Positions 11,597-21,540 of a stretch of 64,000 nt of DNA are shown here, piece by piece; position 1 is the first letter of the stretch, and each line of letters begins with the position of its first letter. The notes under the pieces are model-generated. The model made no database searches and had not been told where the DNA came from. It saw only the letters and a list, made by a program, of their open reading frames with translations. The position numbers and the translations under genes were made by a program. Origin of the DNA: Mycoplasma wenyonii str. Massachusetts (lineage in GTDB: Bacteria > Bacillota_I > Bacilli_A > Mycoplasmatales > Mycoplasmoidaceae); the NCBI RefSeq assembly GCF_000277795.1, contig NC_018149.1, forward strand, positions 62,001 through 126,000. Reading direction: 5' to 3'.

Positions 11597-13156
11597 CTAA
11601 AGTAGATTATTTGACTCTAAGAATTTAACTGCAGAGAGTAAATATTGATCTTCTCCTCTCTTGCAAGTCAAATGAAGTCCAATATATACCACTGAAGCCT
11701 TAGAGTGTACTTTAGCTTCATACTCTAGTCAAGGAATAGAGATAGCAGGAGCTCCACTAAAGTTAGACATTAGTAGTGCAGAACTAAAGTTGTCTACTTG
11801 ATAGTCATTAGAGTAAGTAGCTAGTAATGGAGCTATTGTTGGGGTTGTAGGAGAGACTAATATCTTTCCCCTTGAAAAGATATTGTTCATCTTTTCAACA
11901 TATACAGACATTAGCTTTCTAGCATTTAGGTATATATCTTGATAGTTTGATTGATATAGAAAGAAATAACCTACTAGATGTCTTAGTTGAACTTCTCTAC
12001 CCATTCTATCTCTCAGTATTTGTGACTTTTCTTTGTAGTCATCTGAGACTTGAAAGCCTTTTAAAGCTTTCTTATTAACTATTGATCTACCTAGATTTTC
12101 TGAGTTATCACCCTTAACTCCTAACCAAGGAGTGACTATTCCATTAAGAGAGAAATAGTGAGTTATTAACTCACTGTAGGCAATGATCTTATAGGTTAGT
12201 TCAGCTAGATCAAGGGGAATTCAACCAAAACTTTCAGAGCTTAACTGACAAGAAGGTTCTTGCTTGAGTCTATTAAGTAGGTTGTAGTAATTCTTTTTAA
12301 GCTCTAATTCTTGTTGAGAGAGAGTTCTACCTTCTGGATATTGCAGTAATTCTTTAATTACTACAAAGCTGAATTTCTCTGGTTTATCTTCAGAAAGATA
12401 AGACTTTAAGGGTTTTTTTGGGAATTTGTGAAAGTCTCTTCTTTGACTCTTTAAGGTAGTTAGATCTAAAGGATCTGGCCCTGAAATAACACTTAAGACC
12501 CCTGCAATAACTCCAACAGAGTTAGAGATAATAGATGGAGTATCTAGTAAGGTACAGAGAGGGAGTATTCCTTCTCTAGAAACTAGCCCAAAAGAAGGTT
12601 TAAAGCCATATATAGAACAATAAGATGCTGGGGTTCTTATTGAACCTCCAGTATCTGTTCCTATTGCGAAGTCAACTAAACCTTTACTAACTAGATAAGC
12701 CGCTCCTGAACTTGAACCCCCACAAATTCTATCTTCATCATATGGATTACCTAGTATTCCTGTATTACAGAAGACTCCTGCACTTCCCATTCCAAATTCA
12801 TCTAGTGCAGATGAACAGATGTGAATAGCTCCTGCTTGAACTAATCTTTCGTATATAGTTGCTGAGAAAGGGGGATGATGATACAACAAGGAATCAGAAC
12901 CCCCAGAAGATAATTTGTCTTTGATATAGATAGAGTTCTTAAGGGAGAAAACCAAACTTCTAATTGGTTGTTTCTTTGAAGGGAATACAAGAGATCTAAC
13001 TCGTTGTCACTTAATGAGAGGGAAGTTCTCTCTTGCTTTATCTTTTCAGCTTTCATCAGACTCTATAACAGCTTCAGAGGGAATAGAAGATAATAGCTTA
13101 CTGCTATTATCTCTTAGGATGTCTAAAACTTGTTGTGTTAGTTGTTTGTTAATCAG
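11597..13156 (-). CDS. gatA: Glutamyl-tRNA amidotransferase subunit A
   Basis: The amidase subunit that releases ammonia from glutamine. The catalytic Lys is in 'SIYIKDKL', the cis-Ser in 'GGSSSGAAYL' and the nucleophile Ser in 'GTDTGGSIRTPAS'. In other GatA proteins this Lys is at about residue 75-80. To keep that N-terminal helix here, translation must begin near 13150, but no ATG, GTG or TTG exists in frame between the upstream stop (13160) and a TTG at 12955. A CTG (13156) or ATT (13153) is therefore the likely start, giving about 519 residues. It lies 20 bases after gatC. Confidence 0.9.
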
Positions 13157-13175
13157 AGGCTAAAACTCTCTAAGA

Positions 13176-13472
13176 CTAATTTATTGTATGTGGGGAGATA
13201 AAGCTCTTTTCTTCCTCTTCCACTTGTTTTTTATAAAAACTATCTATTTCTTTAAGAGTTAGGGAATCATGAGATTTAAAGGGCTCAACCTTCTCTAAAG
13301 GCAGTTTGCTAAGTCTTATTAAATCTGGCTTCATAGACTCAATTAACTTAACAGCTTCTTCAACTACTTCTTCTGAAGGAGAGATTAATAGAGATTTAGA
13401 AGCCTTTTCTATTATCTCTCTTATGGACTTATTGTCAAGAAAAAGGGGACTTCTCTCCCCTTCGTCTGACAC
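13176..13472 (-). CDS. gatC: Glutamyl-tRNA amidotransferase subunit C (divergent)
   Basis: 98 residues from a GTG, close to the usual ~95-100. GatC wraps between GatA and GatB and stabilises the complex. The alignable features are an N-terminal helical region ('ISPSEEVVEEAVKLIESMK') and the family's linker 'LEKVEPFKSHDSLTLKEIDSF', matching the common '.GVEPTSH...LREDE' block. Position directly upstream of gatA on the same strand supports the call. The sequence is highly diverged, and gene order weighs heavily in the assignment. Confidence 0.72.
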   Translation of the reverse strand: MSDEGERSPLFLDNKSIREIIEKASKSLLISPSEEVVEEAVKLIESMKPDLIRLSKLPLEKVEPFKSHDSLTLKEIDSFYKKQVEEEEKSFISPHTIN

Positions 13473-13486
13473 TTAACTAGTAAAAA

Positions 13487-13795
13487 CTAGTATTCGAAAG
13501 AATCGTAGATATCTGAGATCTCACCAGCAACTAATTCCTTTAGTTTTTTAGAAGGAGCTAGTTTAGGTACTTCTCTTGCAGGAATTTCAATCTTTTCCTT
13601 AGTAGAAGGATTAACTCCTTGTCTAGGACTTCTCTTAACAATTTTTAGCTGACCTATACCCAAAACAGGAACAGTATTACTCTTCTTTAGTTCTTCTAGT
13701 AAAACGTATTGAAACTCGCTCAAAACGTTTTGAGCTATCTTAGTTGTACAACCAACCTTACTAGATATTTTTTCCAGTAAATCCTTTTTTTTCAA
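13487..13795 (-). CDS. HU-family DNA-binding protein (copy 1)
   Basis: 102 residues from a TTG that lies one base after the stop of the upstream HU gene, with AAAGGA as ribosome-binding site inside that gene's last codons. N-terminal helices 'KKDLLEKISSKVGCTTKIAQNVLSEF' and the DNA-clasping arm region 'IKKxxRQGVNPSTKEKIEIP' match HU (typical R..R.GRNP.T...I.IPA). The C-terminus is about 10 residues longer than standard HU. It probably acts as a nucleoid protein, perhaps as a heterodimer with copy 2. Confidence 0.88.
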   Translation of the reverse strand: MKKKDLLEKISSKVGCTTKIAQNVLSEFQYVLLEELKKSNTVPVLGIGQLKIVKRSPRQGVNPSTKEKIEIPAREVPKLAPSKKLKELVAGEISDIYDSFEY

Positions 13796-13796
13796 A

Positions 13797-14084
13797 CTAT
13801 CCTTTTACTTCTTCTGCGATTCTTGCTTTTAGTGTTCTAGAGAAAGCAAATCTAGGAACTCATCTTGCAGGAATAGTAATAGGTTTTTTAGTTGCTGGGT
13901 TAAGTCCTTTTCTTTCAGCACTCTTAGTAATTTTGACCTTTCCTCAATTAAGAACTGTAAATTCCTTATTTTGAATTGCTTGGTCCATAACTATTTCTGC
14001 ATAACTGTTCAAAACTGAATTAACTTGATCCTTAGTTAACTTGGTTTTACTTGCGATTGCTGAAAGTAATTCTGACTTATTCAT
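13797..14084 (-). CDS. hup: HU-family DNA-binding protein (copy 2)
   Basis: 95 residues from an ATG; two in-frame TGA Trp codons break the frame under the standard code. Features are 'MNKSELLSAIASKTKLTKDQV', the arm motif 'ERKGLNPATKKPITIPAR' and the C-terminal 'FAFSRTLKARIAE'. This is the textbook HU layout: dimerising helices, beta arms with the intercalating Pro, short C-terminal helix. It is immediately upstream of and coupled to HU copy 1, suggesting an ancient tandem duplication. Confidence 0.92.
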
Positions 14085-14127
14085 CTATTAATTAACTACT
14101 TAGTTATCTAAACTACAAAAAATTATA

Positions 14128-15465
14128 CTAACTTTTTTTGTAATACAGCTTTATTGGTGAATAAATACATTTCAAAGAAGTTCTAAATTGGCTCTCTATA
14201 AGCCTCAACTGCTGTGTATTTATGCTATCTGGATTAGAGCAATGTATTACAAAAGTGGGAATAGAAGAGTTAACTTGTTTGATCTCATTTAGAGTTACTG
14301 CTTTAGTTGAGTTAAGTAAGAATAAATTAGCTCTAGATAAGAAACTATTTAGTTCAAACTCTGAGAAAGATCTACTACTTTCTTTCTTTATTAGAGCCAA
14401 AGCTTCAAATAATTTATCTAATCTCTTAGAGTATTTAGAGCTAAGAAAGACTATAGGGGCTCAACTAAGAAAGTAGAACTTCTTTCTAATTTGTTTTTCA
14501 TATGCATCTCTTTCTGGTCCTGTTGCATAGTCTAGGAGATCTCACTTATTAACTACTATGATCACAGGCAAGTTAGAGTTAAAAACTTCTTTCGCAACCT
14601 TGTCATCTAAGTAGTTAAGAGAAGAGTCTAGATCAACTACAAAGAGCAATATATTTGCAAACTTAATCGCCTTCTGGGCTCTAGTAAAAGATAGATGATC
14701 TAACTCCTCATTTCTTAGTCCCACTTTCTTTAATTTCTTTCAACCTGGACTGTCAATTAATAGATACTCTTCTCCCTTGTAACTCAGCTTGTATTCCACT
14801 AAATCTATGGTTGTTCCTTCGACTGAAGAAACAATAATAGAGTTAGAGTTCAGAAGTGCATTAACTAGTGAAGACTTTCCCACATTCACCTTCCCAATAA
14901 TAGCTAGCTTCAATAGATGTTGTTGGTTCTCTTGAGTTTCTCTTTTTTCTCCAGAGAGACAAACTTCTTCTATCTTTGATCTCAAAACCTCGACATTGAT
15001 ATTGTGTTCTGCAGAGATCAATAAAGGATCTTTGAAACCTAATTTTTGAGCCTCAAAAACACTGTGTTCCTTTCTATTCTTCTTTGAGTCAATCTTGTTT
15101 GCTATTAATAAGACTGGACAAGTAGCAAACTTGTGCAGCAATTTAGAGATCTTTTGTTCTATTAACCTAATTCCATCTGTTTGTGAGTAAACAAAAAGCA
15201 CTAAAGTAGCTTGTTTAACTTGTTCTATTAGTAATCTATTGATTTCAGATTGAAAGATTGAATCCTCTAGTCTATCTGAATAACCTCCACTATCTATTAG
15301 TAGGGCAGTAGAGTTAGACTTTAGAGTCATCTCCCTCATAACTAAATCTCTAGTAAGACTCTCTCTATCTAAAACAATTGAGTGTCTATCTCCAATTAAT
15401 CTGTTAAATAGCTGTGATTTCCCTACATTAGTTGCTCCAACTATAAGAACTCTAGGTAGAGACAT
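14128..15465 (-). CDS. der: Ribosome-associated GTPase Der (EngA)
   Basis: 445 residues with two GTPase domains in tandem, the hallmark of Der, which matures the 50S subunit. Domain 1 has the P-loop 'GATNVGKS' near residue 10 and 'IANKID'. Domain 2 has 'IGKVNVGKSSLVNALL', 'IDSPG' and 'VVNKWDL' across the TGA Trp near 14542. The C-terminal KH-like domain ends YYKKS. The first G-domain has Ala-Thr in place of the more usual Arg-Pro in the P-loop, so it is slightly diverged. Confidence 0.94.
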
Positions 15466-15479
15466 CTAACATCTAGGTA

Positions 15480-16298
15480 CTAGTTTCTTCAGCTAGTGTA
15501 TTTTGTTAGTTGAGAGCTTAATTTACTTCTATATTTCTCTAGTCTCTCTGATCTATCTCAACTAAAACTAAGCTGTCAAGAATAGAAAGTAGCAATGAAT
15601 ACAAAATCAAGTAGTATCTTTTCTTGTAACTTAACTAATTTAGCTAAAGCAATTATCTTTGCTTTAGAGAGATTGCTCTCTCTAGCAAAGTTACCATATT
15701 CTCAATAGATAGTATTTAGTCTTGCTCACTCATAGTCAATAAGAGAAAGAGTATCACTCTCTTCTGAGTAGATTAAGTTCTTAAGACTTATATCATTGTG
15801 AGTTAAAAACTTAGGTAAGTCTTGGTATTTCTCCACTAACTCTTTATAGATAGGGAAGAATTTAGAGTATTCTTCTCTTTCTTTTTCTACTTTTGAGATA
15901 GTGTCAAAGTGATTGTGTTCTTCTATCCCTTTTAACTTACTCACAGGAATAGAGTGAAAGTTAGTAGCTAACTTTACTATCTTCTCCAGCATATCTTTAG
16001 TGAGTTGTCTAGAACTCAGAGGTTTTCCTTCTATTCAGTTGTAGATGGCATTTCCACTAGAACTCTCATAGACTATTAGGTTAGGATCAGGCAATAACTT
16101 CAAGACCTCTTGTTCATTCTTTCTAGAAATTAGGTGGTTATTATCAGCTATTCTGACCTTATAAGCTCTTCCATCTAAAAGAGTTAACTTGAAGACTCTA
16201 TTAGAAAAACCTATTAATACCTTCTTACAGCTTTTTATTTGTGTTCTGTAGTGAGGAAAGCTAACTACAAAGAAGTTTCTGGCTAACTCCTTTGGCAC
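15480..16298 (-). CDS. Choline/ethanolamine kinase-like phosphotransferase
   Basis: 272 residues from a GTG. The protein-kinase-like fold motif is visible: 'FLTHNDISLKNLIY' is the Brenner catalytic loop (H-N-D-x..K-N) and 'LSLIDYEW' supplies the metal-binding Asp. The Trp is a TGA at 15726. 'FSNRVFKLTL' near residue 30 resembles the nucleotide-binding N-lobe. Similar LicA-type enzymes phosphorylate choline or related small alcohols for phospholipid or glycolipid head groups. The actual substrate is inferred only from family. It starts seven bases after the atpC stop. Confidence 0.8.
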
Positions 16299-16304
16299 AA
16301 CAAT

Positions 16305-16712
16305 TTATTTTTTGCTGCTTGTTTTTTCTTCACAACTCTTAACTAATATCTCGCACAGATTGTGAGAGGTAATCATTCAACCAGCAGAGATGTGATACTT
16401 TTTTTCTTTCACAGAAGAAGTAGGATAGGCAAGCTTTAACTTAATCTCTCCCTCTTTTAGTCTCTCAATTACAGAGGAGTATCTCCTTTGAACAGACATC
16501 TTTCCATCTGGTAGATTGACCATAAGAGACTTAACGTCTTCACTTGCAAATATCTCTGTAGGTCCTAGTATTCTTACTCTCATTGGCTGATCTGGAGGAG
16601 CCATTCTCTTAACTGAAACTCTTTCATTTCTTGGGGCCTGCTCTTCCTTTTCCTTCTTAATTTGTGCTTTAAGAGCCTCTTTTAACTCATCTATCTTTGT
16701 CTTTGTGGCCAT
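16305..16712 (-). CDS. atpC: Putative ATP synthase epsilon subunit, displaced
   Basis: 135 residues. After a ~45-residue Lys/Glu-rich N-terminal extension, 'MRVRILGPTEIFASEDV', 'VNLPDGKMSV', 'EGEIKLKL' and 'YHISAGWMITSHNLCEILV' follow the order of the F1 epsilon beta-sandwich (compare vtPdG..., GEL.l, y.a.sGGFlEV...v.iLa). The protein stops soon after this domain, so the usual C-terminal two-helix inhibitory hairpin is missing or minimal. It lies about 10 kb from atpD, between tatD and a choline-kinase-like gene. The call rests on pattern alignment only. Confidence 0.68.
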
Positions 16713-16733
16713 ATATTTAAAATTTTAGATCCC

Positions 16734-17492
16734 TTATTTTAGTAGTTTTAGAGCTCTTTTGCTGTTATCTAACACTATCTTTTTGAGCTCTGAAAGTTCA
16801 ATTTTCTTAACCTCTGAGATAACTCTTAAGATAGATCTACAGATTGTAGGACCAAGAGCTAAATAGGGAGAGTCACTCTCAACCAACAATCTATCTATAG
16901 GAGTTTCAGAGATTAACTCCCTAAATCTCTCAATATCCCTAAAGATCAAAGGTGAAAAGGAGATAAAGCAATCTTTTGAGAGTTCCAATAACTCTCTTAA
17001 ATTCTCTTTAGTTCCATAAAAAGAGTGAATAATTCCATAGAAGCTAGGCTGTTGCTTTAAGAACTCAATAGCTTCAGTCATTGCATTTCTTATATGTAAT
17101 ACAGAACTTAAGTTGTATTTTCTAGCCAGCTGTAACTGAGCATCTAATCACTTTATTTGTTGCTCATAACTTTCTTCTTTAGTTACTCTGTAGAAATCCA
17201 ATCCTATCTCCCCAATAGCTAACACCTTGCCTTTGTTTCTCTGAATTATCTCCTCCAACTGATTAATAACTTCTTTCATTTCCTTATTTACTTCAGAGAG
17301 GTATAAAGGATGAATTCCAATTGCACAATAGAGCTTCTCAAACTTTTTAGCTTGTTCTATTACCTCTTTAGATTCACTTAAAGAAGTTGCAACATTCAGA
17401 TACAGAAAGTTAGCTTCTAAGCTTATTAGTCTCTCATAATAAGCACTAAACTCCCTAGAAGTAAAGTGAACATGTGTTTCAAATATCTCCAT
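16734..17492 (-). CDS. tatD: TatD-family metal-dependent DNase
   Basis: 252 residues, normal for the family. Metal-ligand motifs appear in order: 'ETHVHF' (HxH), 'GIHPLY', 'AIGEIGLDFY' (catalytic Glu), 'LHIRNA', 'HSFYGT' and 'LLVESDSPYL' (final Asp). TatD enzymes are cytosolic 3'-5' exonucleases implicated in DNA repair. One TGA Trp lies near 17148. It diverges from rbgA, whose start is about 13 bases away, so both promoters must overlap the other gene's 5' end. Confidence 0.9.
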
Positions 17493-17504
17493 CTAATCTA
17501 GACT

Positions 17505-18353
17505 GTGCAACTAACTAATAAAGCTACTAAATATCTTCCACTATATCTCCACAAGTCTTTCAAACATATCTCAAATTTAATGCCTTATATCTCCCTAATT
17601 CTTTTAGTAGTAGACGGTAGAGTTCCACAACTAAAAGAGCTCTATATCAAAGAAATAAAGAGAAAGTGAGCAAACAAAGAGATATTAGTTATCTTCTCTA
17701 AACAGGACTTGCTTCCTTATCCCAAACCGGAACACTCTTTTGATCTTCGAAAACCTAGTTCCAAGAGAGCCATTCTTAGACTAATCAACTCTAAGTTAAA
17801 GTCTCTGACTTTGAGCACTAAAGAGTCCACTAACTCTCTCATTATTATGGGAGGGGCAAATAGTGGCAAGTCTAGCCTAATTAATTTATTAATAGGAAGA
17901 AAAAAGGTCAAGAAGTCTCCAGAGGCTGGTACTACTAGAGGCATTACTAGACATAAGATACCTGCGACCCCACTCCTAATCTATGACAGCCCAGGTCTAT
18001 TCCCGACTAACTTAAATAAAGAGCTGAGAATATTATTTAGACTCTTGAATTTCCTTCCCGCGACAGAGGGAGGGCAAGAAGTCATAGGAGAGTGAGCCTA
18101 TAACTATCTGATTGGCTCTCATCCAGATAAATTGCAAAAACTATTACCTAATTCCCTAGAGAATCTCAGTTACCACTCTTTCTTAAAAGCCTTAGCTCAA
18201 AGATATAGATTATTAGAGAAAAGGGGAGAACTTTCTTTAGAGCTAGCTGAACAAAAGTTTCTTCAGCTAATAAGAAATGGAACTATAGGTAATCTTTACT
18301 GGTTAATGCCCCCCCCGCTAGGTAATGAGTTCCAGAGGGAAACATCCAAATAA
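17505..18353 (+). CDS. rbgA: Ribosome biogenesis GTPase RbgA/YlqF
   Basis: A circularly permuted GTPase that acts late in 50S assembly. G4-like 'SKQDLL' precedes the P-loop 'GGANSGKSSLINLL' and then 'AGTTRGITRHK' and 'DSPGLF', the permuted order typical of YlqF. The first ATG is at 17580, but the residues upstream of it (YLPLYLHKSFKHISNL) align with the family's WFPGHMxK... N-terminus. I therefore prefer the GTG at 17505 (282 residues). A C8 run at 18309-18316 encodes MPPP near the C-terminus. It overlaps the next gene by 29 bases. Confidence 0.85.
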
Positions 18354-19026
18354 AATGAGGCCCACCAAGAATTCCATTAGACATAGAAAACACCCATTTA
18401 ATGCCAGACACTCCGAGAGAAATATATATAAAGCTCTCTCTTCATGTGTAAGGAAAAAGAAGTGTTATCTATATAAAGAACTTGTTTTTGAGAGATACAA
18501 AGAGAGAATACTTTCTGTAGCTATTTTTTTATTCACTACCTCTCCATTCCTATTCAGGAGAAAGTCAGATAATCTCTTTAACTTTCACTGGAGAAAATAT
18601 ACTCAGATATTTTCTAAGAAAGATAAGATACAACTACTCAACTGTTCTGTTTTATATCTTTTAGAAAATTCTCAATTCTCTAAAACTGATGAGAAAAAAA
18701 TAAGAGATTTTCTCCCTAAACCAATTCCTTCCTTTAATGAGAATTACTTTCTAATCATTATGAAAAAGAAATCAGAAGATAATGACTTTAACCCGCTGAG
18801 TCTTAAATTCAATAAATATCTAAAGTTAATCTCTATTTCCCTTAGACTTTTTGAGATTATTAGATATGAAATTTCTAAAGATTATTCAAAGGTTTTAGAG
18901 TTAGTTGAACTTTCACATATCTGAAAGGAAAAGATAAGTGATATTTTTGGATTTAAATCTGAATACATTAACTTTCTTTATTTTTTAAATTTGAAACGCA
19001 AGAGAAGGTCTGGGTGAAGTGATTAA
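18325..19026 (+). CDS. Basic protein of unknown function, possibly NusB-like
   Basis: 233 residues from an ATG inside the 3' end of rbgA. The first 30 residues are very basic (Arg/His/Lys). The middle and C-terminal parts are helical. The last ~70 residues ('LISISLRLFEIIRYE', 'KVLELVELSHIW', 'YINFLYFLN') resemble in spacing the C-terminal half of NusB (ILRlaxyEl..., V.inEaVeLAk, FiNGVLd). No active-site motif is visible. Position between rbgA and S20 suggests a role in ribosome or rRNA synthesis, but that is inference; identity is uncertain. Confidence 0.7.
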
Positions 19027-19038
19027 TCTTTAATAGAA

Positions 19039-19341
19039 ATGGCTGTTAAGAAGAAAGTTAATTCTAGAGCTAAGTCCAGAGCAAAAGAGTTAAAGAAAGA
19101 GAGAGTTAGATACGAACTTAGAAGAAGAGCTAAGAAACAAATAAAGAAGCAATTAAGTTTTGTTGTTGAGACCAATAATTTAACTGAAGAAATTATTAAA
19201 GAAAAACAAGGAGCTCTCTCTCTCCTCTACAAAACCTTAGATAGTAAGCAAAGCAAAGGCTTAATTACTAAAGGTAGAGCCAATAGACTTAAGTCCAAAA
19301 GTACTAAAAAATTAAATCAACTAATTAGTTCAGATGCATAA
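19039..19341 (+). CDS. rpsT: 30S ribosomal protein S20
   Basis: 100 residues, strongly basic and helical. 'KKKVNSRAKSRAKELKKER', 'EEIIKEKQGALSLLYKTLDS' and 'KGLITKGRANRLKSKSTKKL' match S20, including the conserved 'kG.ih.n.aaRkkSrl...l' C-terminal block. S20 binds 16S rRNA early in 30S assembly. It starts 13 bases after the preceding unknown gene and is probably co-transcribed with it and rbgA. Confidence 0.92.
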   Translation: MAVKKKVNSRAKSRAKELKKERVRYELRRRAKKQIKKQLSFVVETNNLTEEIIKEKQGALSLLYKTLDSKQSKGLITKGRANRLKSKSTKKLNQLISSDA

Positions 19342-19386
19342 GCTAACTAAATAAGATAGCAGGAGAAGGAGGAATGCATATATAGT

Positions 19387-20376
19387 ATGTCTCTTTTAAA
19401 GTTATTTCACTGTATCCCAGGTTGTGCGGCGATTGCATGTCCATTTGTTCATTTTGGCAAAGCTTTTGAATCGGGGGGGGAGTGATGAGTACCTGGGGCA
19501 GAAAACATAACAGTTTTCAGAACAGAAAGTGACGGTAGGGGAGGAAAGTTTTTCACTTATGAGCATGTAAAAGCAGGCTTAGGATTAGTAGGTAAAAAGA
19601 AACACAAAAACAACGGCTTAGATCGAATAGCGATTGTAGATTTTAAAAACATTAAAGTTACCAAGAACTCATGAAGTGATAGTCTTAAAGGGGCTGTCAA
19701 GATTGCTCAAAAAATCAATTCTGACAAAAGAAAAGATGAATTTCAAGATGTAAATGATGGAATTTCTTGAAAGTTTCTTGGTGTTGAAGGAGAACAAGTT
19801 GTTGGATATATGCTTGTTGCTAGATTATCAAGCGCAACAGGTAAACCAATATTGGAATCAGTGAAAGGTAGTTCAGATAGTGTCTCAAGTGAATCATCTA
19901 AAGCTCTTGAATTGAAGGATTTAGTCAAAAGGGAAGACGATAAGCCTGTTTGTCAAAATAGAGCCAAGGTCTTTGATTTGATGCTTACAAAGGATTTCAG
20001 TATTGAGTGAAGAGATAATAGTTGAAAGTTAGGAGTGATTTCTCCAGAGATTGTTGGTCAAAAACATAAGGATGTAATTCAACAAATGAAGGCAACCTCG
20101 ACCGGCTGTCAAGATGGTCAAGTGTTTTTTGTAACAAGTAATGTTTATTTCTGACTAAAAAATGGTCATGATGGCCAAGAACGAACAGTATTTAGCGAAG
20201 AAAATCAAGGCAGTCAATTCAAAGCACTAAAAGTAAAAGACACAGTCAAGAGTGTAATTTATGACAATATTGAAAATATTGAACTTACACTGAATGGCTT
20301 AAAAGACAGTTTTGGACATACTATGAGCTGAGGGGAAGGCTCTAAACCAATAGTTAATCTGCAAATTAAGAGATAG
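19387..20376 (+). CDS. Secreted/surface-type protein with in-frame G8 tract
   Basis: 329 residues from an ATG. A hydrophobic N-terminus ('LLKLFHCIPGCAAIACPF') looks like a signal anchor. At residue ~29 the G8 run (19473-19480) encodes SGG, followed by two TGA Trp. Read with eight G the frame stays open to 20376. The rest is hydrophilic with no recognised domain. The layout (N-terminal hydrophobic segment, then a short G run, then a long exposed domain) is the same as for the gene at 62547, so it is a phase-variation candidate in the ON configuration. Confidence 0.75.
19473..19480 (+). repeat. Poly-G tract (G8)
   Basis: Eight consecutive G within codons ~29-32 of the surface-type gene at 19387. 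Eight keeps the downstream 300-residue frame open; seven or nine would shift it. Such runs are rare in this AT-rich sequence. Confidence 0.9.
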
Positions 20377-20390
20377 TTAGTTAATCTATT

Positions 20391-20546
20391 ATGTTACCAA
20401 TCAAATATTTTTTTCCAATGATATTTGCAGGTGTAGTTGGAGCTGTAGTGGCAATGCATTGCAACGATTCTGTGACCAAATCTGCAACACATGAGTCAAA
20501 GGCACTAGAACGACAATCTTACTTACTCTACCTTCCTACACAATAA
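20391..20546 (+). CDS. Short membrane-anchored peptide
   Basis: 51 residues from an ATG 14 bases after the preceding stop. Residues ~5-27 are hydrophobic ('YFFPMIFAGVVGAVVAMHC'), ending in a Cys; the remainder is hydrophilic. It could be a signal-anchored or lipid-modified peptide. There is no homology I recognise. Coding status rests on the clean hydrophobic segment and the tight spacing to its neighbour. Confidence 0.5.
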   Translation: MLPIKYFFPMIFAGVVGAVVAMHCNDSVTKSATHESKALERQSYLLYLPTQ

Positions 20547-20667
20547 TTACTTAGAGAGTTAATTATCTTTTCTATTTAACTTAGAAGGTAAATATTGAGT
20601 TTTGTAGGCATTTTTAACCAGAGTTAAGTTCAAACTTCCGATTCATTAGTTCCCTCTTCTTGCTTTA

Positions 20668-21534
20668 GTGACTGGTAGCTCTGTTTTTTCAATTCTTCCA
20701 GTCTTTTGTGTCATCGGAGCTTTCTACTTTATTACTAAAAAAAAGAGAGAGCAACAATCAAAACAACTAAGTAGAAAGGATGATATTTGGTATGTAGTTA
20801 AAGAGTACTTAAAGCTCTCAGGCAGACAAGGACACAAATTAGCAGACCTTTCTCTTTATCCTAGAGCTCAATCTATTTCAACTCTAAGAGAATATATCTT
20901 TGAGGTTAGGCAAACTCTAAGAGTAGAGAATGCAAGACTCCAAGGAATTAAGTTAAAGGCTAAGAAACCTTCTAAGTTAAATCAACTACTACCTTTTGTT
21001 CAAAAACCTATAAAGGTATTTCCTAAAGAAGAGAAATATCAAAGACAAATAGAGCTAAAGACTTTGGTTTTGTTAGCAGAGAAATTCTCTGCTTACAGAG
21101 AATACCTAGATATTTATAAACAAGCTATTAAGTCTGAAAAATTCCTAGAGCTAGTTAAGAAAAAATTAATTGGAGAGGCTCTCTCTAAGCTAACTAAGCA
21201 AAAAAAGAAGATCATTTCAAGAAATAGATATTTAGTTTGTTTCAGAACTATAGATAAGAATCACTTCTTAACTCCCTGAGAAGCCATAGAAATTGAGCTA
21301 TTTAAAAATCCAAAGAAAAATTCCAAAGAGAAATACAAAATATTATTTACTTCTGCACTAAATTACAATGAAGAGCTTCACTGAATTTATGCAATGCAAC
21401 TTAAATATCTAAGAGATAAAAAGAATGTAGAAAAGAGAAGTATAGAGGCTCAAAGAGAGTTAGAGAGAAAGCAAAAAAGAAAAGAGAAGCTTAATAAATT
21501 CTTTAGACTAAATAAATCTCAAAAAAAGAGCTAA
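20668..21534 (+). CDS. Membrane-anchored basic protein, unknown
   Basis: 288 residues from a GTG. One transmembrane helix at residues ~5-22 ('SVFSILPVFCVIGAFYFI') is followed by KKKRE, so the long basic, helix-rich remainder should be cytoplasmic. The C-terminal 60 residues are almost all Lys/Arg/Glu with a coiled-coil look. There are two in-frame TGA Trp near the end. It ends directly before the DUF2779 gene, with which it may form an operon. Function not recognised. Confidence 0.72.
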
Positions 21535-21540
21535 TAACTT

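Noticed and set aside
14222-14476. 84-residue plus-strand open frame
   Set aside because: Antisense to the C-terminal domain of der; no TGA-Trp pattern or ribosome-binding site.
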